NCBI RefSeq assembly: GCF_018623055.1 | Contig: NZ_CP076019.1 | Location: forward strand, 2,542,001 to 2,606,000 | Direction: 5' to 3' | Origin: Halorubrum sp. 2020YC2 | Lineage (GTDB): Archaea > Halobacteriota > Halobacteria > Halobacteriales > Haloferacaceae | Length of the DNA stretch: 64,000 nucleotides | In this document: in pieces, positions 16,282 through 25,113 of the stretch | Position numbering within the stretch: the first letter of the stretch is position 1 | Layout: every line of letters begins with the position of its first letter | Made by a program: the position numbers and the translations under genes | The notes under the pieces: generated by a model | What the model was told of the DNA's origin: nothing | The model's database searches: none | The model's input: the letters and a program-made list of their open reading frames with translations, nothing else

Positions 16282-18556
16282 GCGGCTCTCTGCCGCCCTC
16301 GTTGTGGCAGTCGCGCTCGGCCTACTCGCCGCGCCTGCCGTCGGCGCGGCCAACGTCTCGGATGTACAGGCGAGCGACTACACGATGGACGTCCAGACGG
16401 ACGGCCAGACGGACACCCACGACATTCAGGTGACTAACAGCGGCCAGAACGAGACGAGCGCCGACGTGACGATCACGGGCGAGCCGTCCGGTGTGTCGGT
16501 CTCGGGCGCGGACACGGACCTCGAATCGGGGACGACCACCGATGTCCCGCTCGAAATCACCGCCGGCTTCGACGCCGAGAGCGGGACCGTCTCCGGGAAC
16601 GTCAACGGCGAGCCGTTCGAGTTCTACTTGACGGTTAACACCCCGCCGCTCGCCGGCTTCGAGGACGAGCCGCTCGATCTCGGCAACGTGCTCGTCGGCG
16701 AGGGTGGCTCCGGCGAGGTCACCGTCGAGGAGGTTAGCGGCGACGGGTCGCTCGACGGAGTCGAAATAACCGAAGTGCGCGGCGATCAGGACGCGACGCT
16801 CGACTTCTCCGGCGGCTTCTCCGTCAGCGGAAGCAGCGGGACCGTCGACTGGACGGTGACTCCGGACTCGAACGCGCCGCAACACGAGGACCTCGAGTGG
16901 ACCGTCGAGCTGTCGGACTCGCGGTACCCCGACGCGACCCGCGAGGTCGACGTCGAGGCCCGTGTCATCTACCCCGGCTACTTCGGCGAGCCGTCGCTCG
17001 ACGACGACGAGTTCACGTTCGACGAGCCGCGGGACGAGGGCGACACGCTGACCCGAACGATCGATCTAGAGATCCCCAACGACGGGGACACCCCAATCGA
17101 GGTCGGTAGCGTCTCGGCGTCCTCATCCGACCCGGGCGTCTCCGTGACGGCCTCGAGTACGCCGAACGAAATCGACGGGCAGTCGACCGAGGAGGCCGCC
17201 CTCCGAGTCACTGCCGACCGAGACCTTCCGGAGGGGTCGTACGACATCTCCGCGACCGTGGACACGCCGGGATTCGACGGTGACGATGCGAGTCTCGACG
17301 AGAGCTTCGAAATCGTCCACGAGACGCGCCTCATTGCCGACGACACCGACATCGGCGACGTGGCGATCGGCGAGGCCAACAGCCGGACCGTAACGATCAG
17401 CGAGGAACTCGGCTACAACGATGTCAACGACATCGAAACGACGCTCACTAACGGACCGGAGGAGTGGCTCACGCTGGAGAGCGCACCGAGTTCGGTGAGT
17501 GCGGGCGGCAGCGAAGACGCCTCGTTCTCGCTGGAGTTCGACACGAGCGCGGAGCTCGGCGAGAGCTACGAGTGGGAGTACGACGTCGACGGTGACAGCG
17601 GTGACGCGACGATCACGGTCACGGCCTCACCGGTCCCGCTCGATCTCGAACCGATCCAGAACGAGCTTTCCGAGTACGACACGGCCGTCGCCGACAGTAC
17701 CCTCGAGCTCGTCAACACGATGGACGAGCGCCTCCGGAGCGGAGAGAGCGCCAATCAGGAGATATCTACCGTCTTGACTTTCGGCGAGGCGGCAACACTG
17801 TACTCCGAGGCGATCGAGGATGGCGACAGTCACCTAGAGAACGGCGAGCACACCGAGGCCCAGTCCGCGATCATCCGCGCGGCCGCTGCGTACAACACGA
17901 TGGGTCTTCAGGCCGAACGGCTCGAAAACGACGAGCTGCGCGGGCTCGCGAATACTGCCCGGTCCGACGCGGAGGGCGACCTCGACCGACTCATTCAGGA
18001 ACAACGGGCCCACTACGAGGACCGGCTCGAATCGGGCGAGATGTCGCTGATCGAGGAGGCGACCACGCAGCGCCAGCTCGCGCGGATCGCGCTCCTACAG
18101 GGCGACGAGCAGCGCGCAAACCAGCTCGAAAACGACGCGGAAGAGGCGTTCAACAGCTACTCCGACTCCGTCTCGACCGGCGAACAGGCGGTACAGGAGG
18201 CCGAGAGTGCGTGGAGCGAGATGGAAAGCGACCAGTTCGTCGTCGTTCTCGGCCAGCCGCTCCTGTTGAACCCCGCGGATTACGACGCGTTCGTGGCGGG
18301 CACGGCGTCGATCGACGACGCCTACCAAGAGGCGATCAGCGCGTTTGAGAGCGCCGGCGAGACCACTCGCGCCGAGGAGGTCACGGCAGAGTACGAGTCG
18401 CGGACCGCCGCGCTCGGGATCGCACGATACTCGCTCTTCGGCGCGATCGGGGCCTACGCGCTGGTCGCGGTCGGACTGACCGTCCGAACCGCGAGGCGGA
18501 TGTTCTGGTACGTCCGCGACACGCAGGAATCGGTAAGCGGCGACTTCCTCGTGTAG
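16274..18556 (+). CDS. Type-I surface protein with Ig-like repeats, helical stalk and C-terminal TM
   Basis: The start is placed at ATG 16274 because GGAGGTGA (16261-16268) is correctly spaced for it; the in-frame GTG at 16265 lies inside that site. The 760-residue product has a signal peptide (about 1-25), about four Ig-like/CARDB-type beta repeats (about 27-455), a helical domain (about 456-705) and one membrane segment (about 712-735). A short tail rich in Arg, Trp and Tyr ends it. The last part parallels the protein encoded at 15256. It closes the plus-strand arm and is predicted to project from the surface. No enzymatic motif is visible. Confidence 0.82.
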   Translation: MSKRLSAALVVAVALGLLAAPAVGAANVSDVQASDYTMDVQTDGQTDTHDIQVTNSGQNETSADVTITGEPSGVSVSGADTDLESGTTTDVPLEITAGFDAESGTVSGNVNGEPFEFYLTVNTPPLAGFEDEPLDLGNVLVGEGGSGEVTVEEVSGDGSLDGVEITEVRGDQDATLDFSGGFSVSGSSGTVDWTVTPDSNAPQHEDLEWTVELSDSRYPDATREVDVEARVIYPGYFGEPSLDDDEFTFDEPRDEGDTLTRTIDLEIPNDGDTPIEVGSVSASSSDPGVSVTASSTPNEIDGQSTEEAALRVTADRDLPEGSYDISATVDTPGFDGDDASLDESFEIVHETRLIADDTDIGDVAIGEANSRTVTISEELGYNDVNDIETTLTNGPEEWLTLESAPSSVSAGGSEDASFSLEFDTSAELGESYEWEYDVDGDSGDATITVTASPVPLDLEPIQNELSEYDTAVADSTLELVNTMDERLRSGESANQEISTVLTFGEAATLYSEAIEDGDSHLENGEHTEAQSAIIRAAAAYNTMGLQAERLENDELRGLANTARSDAEGDLDRLIQEQRAHYEDRLESGEMSLIEEATTQRQLARIALLQGDEQRANQLENDAEEAFNSYSDSVSTGEQAVQEAESAWSEMESDQFVVVLGQPLLLNPADYDAFVAGTASIDDAYQEAISAFESAGETTRAEEVTAEYESRTAALGIARYSLFGAIGAYALVAVGLTVRTARRMFWYVRDTQESVSGDFLV

Positions 18557-18606
18557 TTCAGGAGAAATATCCGAGGACTTTTTACCAGACTGCCTTCGCG
18601 ACGCCG
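18557..18606. terminator. Convergent junction of the two arms with T-tract
   Basis: Only 50 bases separate the stop of the last plus-strand gene from the stop of the last minus-strand gene. A run of five T at 18579-18583 is a plausible archaeal U-tract terminator for the plus arm. No stable hairpin was seen. Confidence 0.4.
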
Positions 18607-21600
18607 TCAGTTCTCGCTCCGCGGCGGCGTCGAGACCCGCGAGGGGAACTCGAGCGACGGCGTTGCGGCGTCGATCCGGTCGATCGACCACGCGGCGAGG
18701 AGGTCGGCGGTCCACGCGGACTCGTCGTCCACGGCGGGCCCGGCGGCGCGGGCGACGTACTCCTGCTCGGTCCCGTCGACCGCGTACGAGACGGTGGCCT
18801 CGAAGCCGGGCTCCGTGTACCCGGACTCGAGGTCGACGTAGTGCTCGATCCGATCGCCCGGCTCGACGCGCTCACGGCGGGCGGGCGAGTAGAACATCGA
18901 GTCGATCGGGTCCCCGTCGGCGACTACCGAGACGTCCGTCAGCGGTTCGTCGCCGTCGTTCTCGAACACGAGCACGACAGAGCTGTACTCGCCCGCGACC
19001 TGGGTGTCCGAGCTGATACCGGGTGTCAGCGCCGGCTCGCCGCCGTCACTAGCACCCGCCGCGTCGCCGTCGGCCGCCGCCAACACGTCGATCCGACGCT
19101 CCTCGCCGTCCGACTCGATCCAGAAGGAAACGGGGACGGCGTCGCCGGGCGCGGGACGTTCGCCGACCGTCGCCGAGACGGTTCCGCTCGCGCCGGCGTC
19201 GACCGCGGTCGAGAGCGACGCTCGACCGCCGTCCGGTCCGGGGTCGACGCCGGTCACGCGACACTGCCGGTCGGTGCCGTTCTCGACCACGGCCGTGAGT
19301 GCCCCGTCGTCCGGATCGACTGTTGCCAGCACCCCGATCGCGTCGTCGCTCACCGAGAGCTGCCGGGCGTCGACCTCGCTGACGACCTTCCCGCTCACCT
19401 CAACCGCAGCCGATGGGAGGGTGAGTTCACCCGCCTCGCCCGCGGCGACGAACCGGTCGACGGACGCGGCCGCACCGCGGTCAAGGCGGCCGAGAGAGAG
19501 GTTATCACCGTCGTCGAAGGCGATCTCGACTGACTCGACCGGCTCGCCATCGTTCTCGACAACGATCCGATCGCGGACCGCGTGGCCGACCCCGGGGGCG
19601 CGCTCCGGAGCGCGTCGCGTCGCCGACAGGGACGGTTCACCCCCGGTCCCGCTCTCCGACCGACCTTCGGTCGGGCCTCCGACCGAGGACTCCGTTCTGT
19701 CCTCGGCGGTTTCCTCCGAATCACGGCTCGACTCCCTCTCGGCCCGATTCGTCGTTGATGACGACTGTCGGTTCCGGTCACTCGTCCGCTCGTTGGATCG
19801 ATTTCGGCTGTCCGCCGCGTCTGCCGAGCGATTCCGACTCTCCGCCACCTCGTCCGACCCGCTCCGCTCCGAGTCACGAGCAGGGGATGAACCGGTCTCC
19901 GACGGATCACCCGTCGAAGCGGTCGACCGGTGGGGGGTCGTCGACTCGCCCGACTCGGACGAGTTCGGCGACCGCCTCGTCCCTCCGGTTTCGCGGGACG
20001 ACCGCGACCGGTCGCGGTCGCGACCGCCGGCCGACGAGGACGTTGTGAACGTCCCGTTCCCGGGGACTCGGACGCGCTTCTCGGCGTCGAGTGCGTCGAG
20101 CGCGATCCGGGCGACCCCCGACTCGTACTGCGGGACGAGGAGCAGCAGTTCGTCGCCGTCGATCGTCACCGGGGACCGCACACGACCGGCGCCCGGCATC
20201 TCTACCACGAGCCGGTCTTCGACCGGAACGCCGTCAGCGACGGCCACGGTCGCCCGCAGTGCGTCGCGCTCGACCGCCGCGTCGATTGTCGGCCGAGACG
20301 GGAGCGTACACGTGGGGGCGTACTCCCGGCGGCGGTCGCCGCGTGTCACCTCAAGCCCGACAGAGACCCGGGTTTCAGGCTCGTACGGCCGGGTGACCGT
20401 ACCCTCCCACGCGTCGCCCGGCGCGATGTCGGTCGCCTCGGTGCCGGCCTCCAGCAGCCGGACCGCGTCGAGTGGGACGCCCCCGACGTTCTCGACCGTC
20501 ACACCGATCTCGGCGACGCCATCGTCGATCCGCGCCGCGTGTAGGACCGTCTCGACTGCCAGCCCGCCGCTCGCCGCGTCTTCGACCTCGACGGTCCCGC
20601 GCCCGACCTCGTCGCCATCGGCCGCAACGATCGCGTCTGCCCGCCCCTCCCGTCGCACCGACGCGACGGGGAAGTCGGCAACCGTAGAGTCCTCGCCGTC
20701 GATCGTCACAGTTCGCTCGGCGGGCGAGAGCGAGCAGCCGTCCACATCGAGCGAGAGATCGACCGTCTGCTCCTGCTCGGTCGGATTCGACACCTCCACG
20801 TCGACCGTGCCGCCGACCCCGACGGAGTCGGTGAGGACCGCCACGTCGATCCGATCGCGGTCGAGGACGTACGTCGCGATCGTTCCGTCGCGTACCGAGC
20901 AGACGACCGCCCCGTCGCCCGAAGCGTACACGTCGCCGGTCGAGAGGTCGGGGACCGTCTTGGTCACCCCGTCGGCCGTCACGTCGAGTACGCCGTCGGC
21001 CGCGCTGACCAGCACCGAGCCCTTCCCGACCGGTGCGACCTGTCGGGCGTCCAGCTCCGTGCGCCAGCGGTCCTCACCGCTTCCGCGGTCGAGACCGACG
21101 AGGCGGTCGCTCTGGAGCGCCGCGACCACGGTCCCGTCGCAGACGCCGACGCTCCGAACGACCGCCGAGAGATCCCGGTCGAAAGCGACCTCGCCATCGC
21201 CGTCCACCGCGGTGAGGAAAGACCACGTCGCGATCACGAAGCCGGTCGGCGTCGCGAGGAAGGCGTCGTCAGGCGTCCCCGGCCGGGTCCGGTCGACCGC
21301 GAACCGCTCGCGGCCGCCCGCGACCTCGACGACCCGGAGGGTATCGGCGTCGAGGATCCCGCAACACTCCCGGGACTCGGCACCGGCCACAGCGTACGCG
21401 TCTCCCGCGTCGTGGCTCCACACTTGGTCTCCGTCGAGCGAGTACGCCGTGAGCGTCTCCGGCGAGAGGACGAGCAGGCGGTCCGCCACCGCCAGATCGA
21501 GGATCGGATCGTCGTGGTCGATCGCGGTCCGCTCCCGACCGGAGACCAGCGTGACCCGGTCGTCAAGTCCGAACGCGATCACGTCGCGTCCGACCCCGAC

Positions 21601-21654
21601 CGCGGACGGGGGATCGCTTTCGAAGGAGCCGACCTGTCGGTAGCCGTCACTCAC
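18607..21654 (-). CDS. Cytoplasmic beta-propeller and Ig-like scaffold protein
   Basis: The start is GTG 21654, which overlaps the stop of the AAA+ gene and follows a GGAGGTGA site with 5 nt spacing. The 1015-residue protein has no signal peptide or membrane segment. Residues about 1-290 form PQQ-like propeller blades. One or more CARDB/Ig-like domains follow (about 290-530), then a disordered Ser/Arg/Glu/Thr-rich linker (about 531-680), then further Ig-like domains to the end. Such propeller plus Ig-like combinations are usually extracellular, so a cytoplasmic copy is odd and points to a protein-interaction scaffold. It is the last gene of the minus-strand arm and is translationally coupled to the AAA+ ATPase, a likely partner. 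Confidence 0.82.
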   Translation of the reverse strand: MSDGYRQVGSFESDPPSAVGVGRDVIAFGLDDRVTLVSGRERTAIDHDDPILDLAVADRLLVLSPETLTAYSLDGDQVWSHDAGDAYAVAGAESRECCGILDADTLRVVEVAGGRERFAVDRTRPGTPDDAFLATPTGFVIATWSFLTAVDGDGEVAFDRDLSAVVRSVGVCDGTVVAALQSDRLVGLDRGSGEDRWRTELDARQVAPVGKGSVLVSAADGVLDVTADGVTKTVPDLSTGDVYASGDGAVVCSVRDGTIATYVLDRDRIDVAVLTDSVGVGGTVDVEVSNPTEQEQTVDLSLDVDGCSLSPAERTVTIDGEDSTVADFPVASVRREGRADAIVAADGDEVGRGTVEVEDAASGGLAVETVLHAARIDDGVAEIGVTVENVGGVPLDAVRLLEAGTEATDIAPGDAWEGTVTRPYEPETRVSVGLEVTRGDRRREYAPTCTLPSRPTIDAAVERDALRATVAVADGVPVEDRLVVEMPGAGRVRSPVTIDGDELLLLVPQYESGVARIALDALDAEKRVRVPGNGTFTTSSSAGGRDRDRSRSSRETGGTRRSPNSSESGESTTPHRSTASTGDPSETGSSPARDSERSGSDEVAESRNRSADAADSRNRSNERTSDRNRQSSSTTNRAERESSRDSEETAEDRTESSVGGPTEGRSESGTGGEPSLSATRRAPERAPGVGHAVRDRIVVENDGEPVESVEIAFDDGDNLSLGRLDRGAAASVDRFVAAGEAGELTLPSAAVEVSGKVVSEVDARQLSVSDDAIGVLATVDPDDGALTAVVENGTDRQCRVTGVDPGPDGGRASLSTAVDAGASGTVSATVGERPAPGDAVPVSFWIESDGEERRIDVLAAADGDAAGASDGGEPALTPGISSDTQVAGEYSSVVLVFENDGDEPLTDVSVVADGDPIDSMFYSPARRERVEPGDRIEHYVDLESGYTEPGFEATVSYAVDGTEQEYVARAAGPAVDDESAWTADLLAAWSIDRIDAATPSLEFPSRVSTPPRSEN

Positions 21655-23398
21655 GGCCGTCACCTCCGATCTCCGCCTCGGCGGGGCCTTCGGGCGTGGG
21701 TTCATCCCCGGCGCGCTCACCTCCGGGCGTCGGTCCGCCGTCGCCGCTTCCCGTGCCGCCATCGCCACTACTGCCGTCCCCGCTCCCGCCGCTTCCGTCG
21801 TCTCCCTCTTCGGCGCTTCCGTCTCCGTCCCCGCCGAAGAGCTGTTCGAGCGACGAGGGTTCGTTGCCCAGCCGCATCTCCAGCCGCTCGGCCTGCTCTT
21901 CGACGTACCGCCGCAGCTCCGGGTACCCTTCGAGGTCGTCGATCTGGGTCCGGACGCTGGCGACGTACTGCCGGACCGTCTTGGGTTCGGTCTCTCCAAG
22001 CCGGTCTGCGAAGTAGTCGGTCGTCGGCTCGATCGGCTCCCGATCTGGGAGGTGGACGCTCTCGACGAACTCGCGCTGGAGCTCGCTTCCCAGCACGCGG
22101 TCGGCGATCTCCGCCGGGGTGTACCCGGTCGATAGCTCGCCGAGCCGGTCGTAGTCGATCCCGTCGGTCCCGTGCATCGACGCGAGGTGTTTCCGCCACA
22201 CCTGTGCCATCACCTCCGTCTCCGGCTGCGGGATGAACTGCTGGATAGGGAACCGGCGGGTGGCGGCCGGGTCGATGGTGAACGGCATGTTCGTCGCGCC
22301 GATCACCAGCAGGTTGTCCTCGATCTCGTTCATCTCTTGGAGGAACGCGTTGGTCAGCGAGCGCTCGTGGCGCTGGAGCGAGTCGTCGCCGCGGTCGGGG
22401 ATCAGCGTGTCGACCTCGTCGAAGAAGAGGACGGCGAACCCGTCCTGCGCGATCCCGTGTGCCTTCTCGAAGATCGCCTCCACGCGCTTCTCCGACTCCC
22501 CGGAGTACTTCGAGAGCACGTCGCTGCCCTTGATCTCGAGGAACTTCACCTCGCCGTAGCTCTCCTCGATGTTCGAGTTGTACTTCGCCTCGTAGGCGAT
22601 AGCCTCCGAGACGAGCGTCTTCCCGCAGCCGGGGGGCCCGTACAGCAGCATGCTGTTGCCGCGCGAGGCGAACTCGTCGCCGTAGCGGTCGACCACCTCG
22701 TCGCGCACGTCGGGGTCGAACAGCGCGAGCAGGTTCTCCGCCGTGCGCTTCACCTCTGGCAGCCCGGCCACGTCCTCCTCGAAGCTGACCGTCGGCTTCT
22801 TCGGTTCGAGCGACACCTGAACCGCCTCGTCGTCCCCCTTCTGCCCGCCGCGACCCTGTCCCCCCGTTCCCGGTCCCCTCGGTCGGGAGTCGGACATCGC
22901 CTTCTGCTCTCGGTACTCGCCGGTGTCGACGAACTCGATCTCGGTCTCGTCTGTCACGCGAACGGTGTTGTAGCCGGAGGGTTCGATCTCAACCGGCTCA
23001 AACCGACTCGGTCCCTCGTCGCGAGAGACGACCTCCTCGATGGGGTGGAGTAGGTAGTTGCTCTCACGGAGGAACGCCGCGATCTGTGACTCGTCCATCG
23101 CGGTGTGAATCGACACCGACTTACAGTCGGGAATCTCGGCCGGGTTGACATCCGTGTCAACGAGACAGTCCCGACCGCGGTGGAACCCACCGAACAGCTT
23201 CTCAACGTTTTCGTGGATCCGGAGATCGGTACCGATGTCGTCGACCAGCCGGTCGTCGACGGGTTTTACGTAGAAGTGGGCGCTTCGGTTTGCGTGTTTT
23301 ACCCGCACGAGCTCGGTCGACTCTCCGACTTTCGAGGCCCCGATCTTGACGTGTGAGGTAGGCTGGCCCGAGAGGACAACCGGCTTGAGATTAAGCAC
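21647..23398 (-). CDS. AAA+ ATPase with CDC48/VCP-like N domain
   Basis: GTG 23398 is chosen as start because it overlaps the upstream stop; GTGs at 23404 and 23407 are alternatives. The 583-residue protein has an N-terminal region (about 1-160) whose pattern, a double-psi-barrel-like half then a strand-rich half ending in an acidic D-E-T-E-I motif, resembles the CDC48/VCP substrate-binding N domain. After a Gly-rich linker a single AAA+ module carries Walker A GPPGCGKT (254-261), Walker B FFDEVD (325-330), sensor ATN (368-370) and arginine fingers Arg381/Arg382. The tail from about 495 is acidic and Gly-rich. CDC48-type enzymes have two AAA rings; this has one, as in ESCRT-associated Vps4 or proteasomal ATPases. 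It is probably the remodelling engine of the cluster, for example disassembling filaments. This last step is inference. Confidence 0.9.
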   Translation of the reverse strand: MLNLKPVVLSGQPTSHVKIGASKVGESTELVRVKHANRSAHFYVKPVDDRLVDDIGTDLRIHENVEKLFGGFHRGRDCLVDTDVNPAEIPDCKSVSIHTAMDESQIAAFLRESNYLLHPIEEVVSRDEGPSRFEPVEIEPSGYNTVRVTDETEIEFVDTGEYREQKAMSDSRPRGPGTGGQGRGGQKGDDEAVQVSLEPKKPTVSFEEDVAGLPEVKRTAENLLALFDPDVRDEVVDRYGDEFASRGNSMLLYGPPGCGKTLVSEAIAYEAKYNSNIEESYGEVKFLEIKGSDVLSKYSGESEKRVEAIFEKAHGIAQDGFAVLFFDEVDTLIPDRGDDSLQRHERSLTNAFLQEMNEIEDNLLVIGATNMPFTIDPAATRRFPIQQFIPQPETEVMAQVWRKHLASMHGTDGIDYDRLGELSTGYTPAEIADRVLGSELQREFVESVHLPDREPIEPTTDYFADRLGETEPKTVRQYVASVRTQIDDLEGYPELRRYVEEQAERLEMRLGNEPSSLEQLFGGDGDGSAEEGDDGSGGSGDGSSGDGGTGSGDGGPTPGGERAGDEPTPEGPAEAEIGGDGRE

Positions 23399-24026
23399 TG
23401 TCACCACCCGCGACCGCGGTCGCGAGCGTCTCGACGCCGCCGAGCAGTGTCGCGGCCCCCTGGTTAGACATCCGTCGGGTATACCGCCCGACGACGAGCG
23501 CCGACGAGAGGGCGTCTTCGAGGGCGGCCAGCCGTTCTGCCACCGTCCAGAACATCGTCTCAACCAAGTCGGGCCCGTCGACACGGGCTCGGCGGTGAAC
23601 GCGTCGGAACCCGTCTCGAACGCGTTCCAGTCGTGAACACAACAGGTCTGCGAGCAGCCACCAGTTTCGGAGCGCTGGCATCTCCACGCCGACCGGGACT
23701 ATCACTCGGCCGTCGACCTCCGTGATTCGGTCCGCCTCACGCGCGTGCTCCAGCACGTCATCGTCGATCTCCGAGCCGAGTCCCGACTCCAGCCGATCGG
23801 CCAGTATCGTCCGCACGGCTTCGTCGCCCGCGGTCCGCTCCATGCTCTCGGCGCTGACGCGCGGCAACGCCACGGATGAGAGTTCACCGATGTCCTCAAC
23901 GGCGTCGACCGCATTGCCGGCGATTCGGAGTGCGGGTCCCGGGTTCCGAAACGTCTCGATCGCCAGCGCCCTGTCGAGGACCTCCTCAACCCGGTCGAGC
24001 GTCAGTACGAACGAGGTGGCGTACAT
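23391..24026 (-). CDS. Helical protein of unknown function next to the AAA+ gene
   Basis: ATG 24026 starts one base after the upstream stop. The 211-residue product is predicted all-helical, with no membrane segment, signal or recognised motif. Ala/Leu/Arg/Asp-rich amphipathic helices run throughout, and a Trp-Trp pair sits in the middle. Its stop overlaps the AAA+ start, so the two are probably made together. It may be an adaptor or substrate of the ATPase. Confidence 0.75.
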   Translation of the reverse strand: MYATSFVLTLDRVEEVLDRALAIETFRNPGPALRIAGNAVDAVEDIGELSSVALPRVSAESMERTAGDEAVRTILADRLESGLGSEIDDDVLEHAREADRITEVDGRVIVPVGVEMPALRNWWLLADLLCSRLERVRDGFRRVHRRARVDGPDLVETMFWTVAERLAALEDALSSALVVGRYTRRMSNQGAATLLGGVETLATAVAGGDSA

Positions 24027-24027
24027 G

Positions 24028-25059
24028 TTAAATCTGGATGTTCTCTTCCCCAGCCGCCCGCTCGGCGGTTTCGGCGACCTCGGAGAGTGCGCTCGCTTGG
24101 TCTTGGACCGTCTCGCCAAGATCTTCTTCGATCATCGCCTCGAGGTCGTCGCTGTCGACATCCTCTTCGTTTTCGGCCTCGACGCCGGCGAGGTCGTTGA
24201 TGAGGCTCCCCGCGTTGTCGACGAAGTTGAGCGCCTCCTCTGGGAACACGTTGTTCTGTACCGCCGCCTTGCGGGTATTGCGGTGGAACATGTCGTACGC
24301 CTCACGAGCGGCCTCCAGCCGGTCGATCGCCATTCCCATCTGGTCGAGACCGACGTTGACGTTCTCGAAGAGGTTCTCTTCCTTCGCCTTCTCGATGTTG
24401 CGCAGGTAGAGGTAGTGGCTCTTGAGTTGGTTAAACTGCTGGCGCTCCTCGTTACTGAGGGTTTCCGGGTCGGGAATCCCCTGCCCGGGGCCGAGATTCT
24501 GGAGGCGCTGTGCCGTTTTCGAGAGCCGCTCGTTGGAATCGGTCCGCTCGGTCTCCAGCTCGTCGATCGTCTCCTTGAACCGTTTTTTGGCGTCTTCAAC
24601 CCGTTCGAGGTGCTCGTCGATGCTCTCTATCACCGCCCCCATTAGTGCGGCCCAGTTCATCAGCGCCGCCCCGCCGAGATCCTCCTCATCGGGGTCGCGG
24701 AACAACACCAACTGGTCCCCCTCGATCCCAAGCACGTCCTCTTTCGCGAGATACTCGACCAACACGTCCGCCTGCTGTTCGCTAGACACGACCGTTTCGC
24801 CGTCGACGGTCGCACCGGCAAGCGCCTCGACCGCCTTTCGCCGACTGATCCCACCGTTGCCGTTGGCGATATCGATCTGGTTTATCGTCTCTGGCTGGAC
24901 GATCTGTTTGATCAGGTCCTCCCACTTCCCCTCCATGTCGTCGCTCTCGATCCAGTCGGCTCGGACGCGGATCGGTTCGGAGGACTGGCCGCGCCCCTCC
25001 GCGATAACGAACTGCTGGCCGTTGATCGTTTTCGTTTCGAAGGAATATTTGCGAGTCAT
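24028..25059 (-). CDS. Coiled-coil protein with small N-terminal domain
   Basis: The 343-residue acidic protein lacks membrane segments. The first about 120 residues form a mixed strand/helix domain, perhaps winged-helix-like. A long helical hairpin or coiled coil follows (about 130-275), then an acidic C-terminal tail with short amphipathic helices (about 285-343). This layout superficially recalls ESCRT-III/PspA-like proteins, but charge and motifs give no proof. It lies one base upstream of the helical protein gene in the minus-strand arm. A polymerising or AAA+-substrate role is possible; function unknown. Confidence 0.78.
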   Translation of the reverse strand: MTRKYSFETKTINGQQFVIAEGRGQSSEPIRVRADWIESDDMEGKWEDLIKQIVQPETINQIDIANGNGGISRRKAVEALAGATVDGETVVSSEQQADVLVEYLAKEDVLGIEGDQLVLFRDPDEEDLGGAALMNWAALMGAVIESIDEHLERVEDAKKRFKETIDELETERTDSNERLSKTAQRLQNLGPGQGIPDPETLSNEERQQFNQLKSHYLYLRNIEKAKEENLFENVNVGLDQMGMAIDRLEAAREAYDMFHRNTRKAAVQNNVFPEEALNFVDNAGSLINDLAGVEAENEEDVDSDDLEAMIEEDLGETVQDQASALSEVAETAERAAGEENIQI

Positions 25060-25113
25060 TCGATAGTCGTTGAGTTTATATCAATCAGCCAATCCACATT
25101 ATTCCATCGGCTT

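Noticed and set aside
590-18556. The cluster as the known FtsZ-like membrane-remodelling system with vWA and OmpA-type proteins
   Set aside because: No vWA domain with a MIDAS motif and no OmpA-like protein is encoded, and there are three tubulin homologues instead of one.
18607-21999. A longer start for the beta-propeller protein at 21999
   Set aside because: The extra 115 codons lie entirely within the AAA+ gene in another frame, while GTG 21654 has a well-spaced GGAGGTGA site and the usual overlap.
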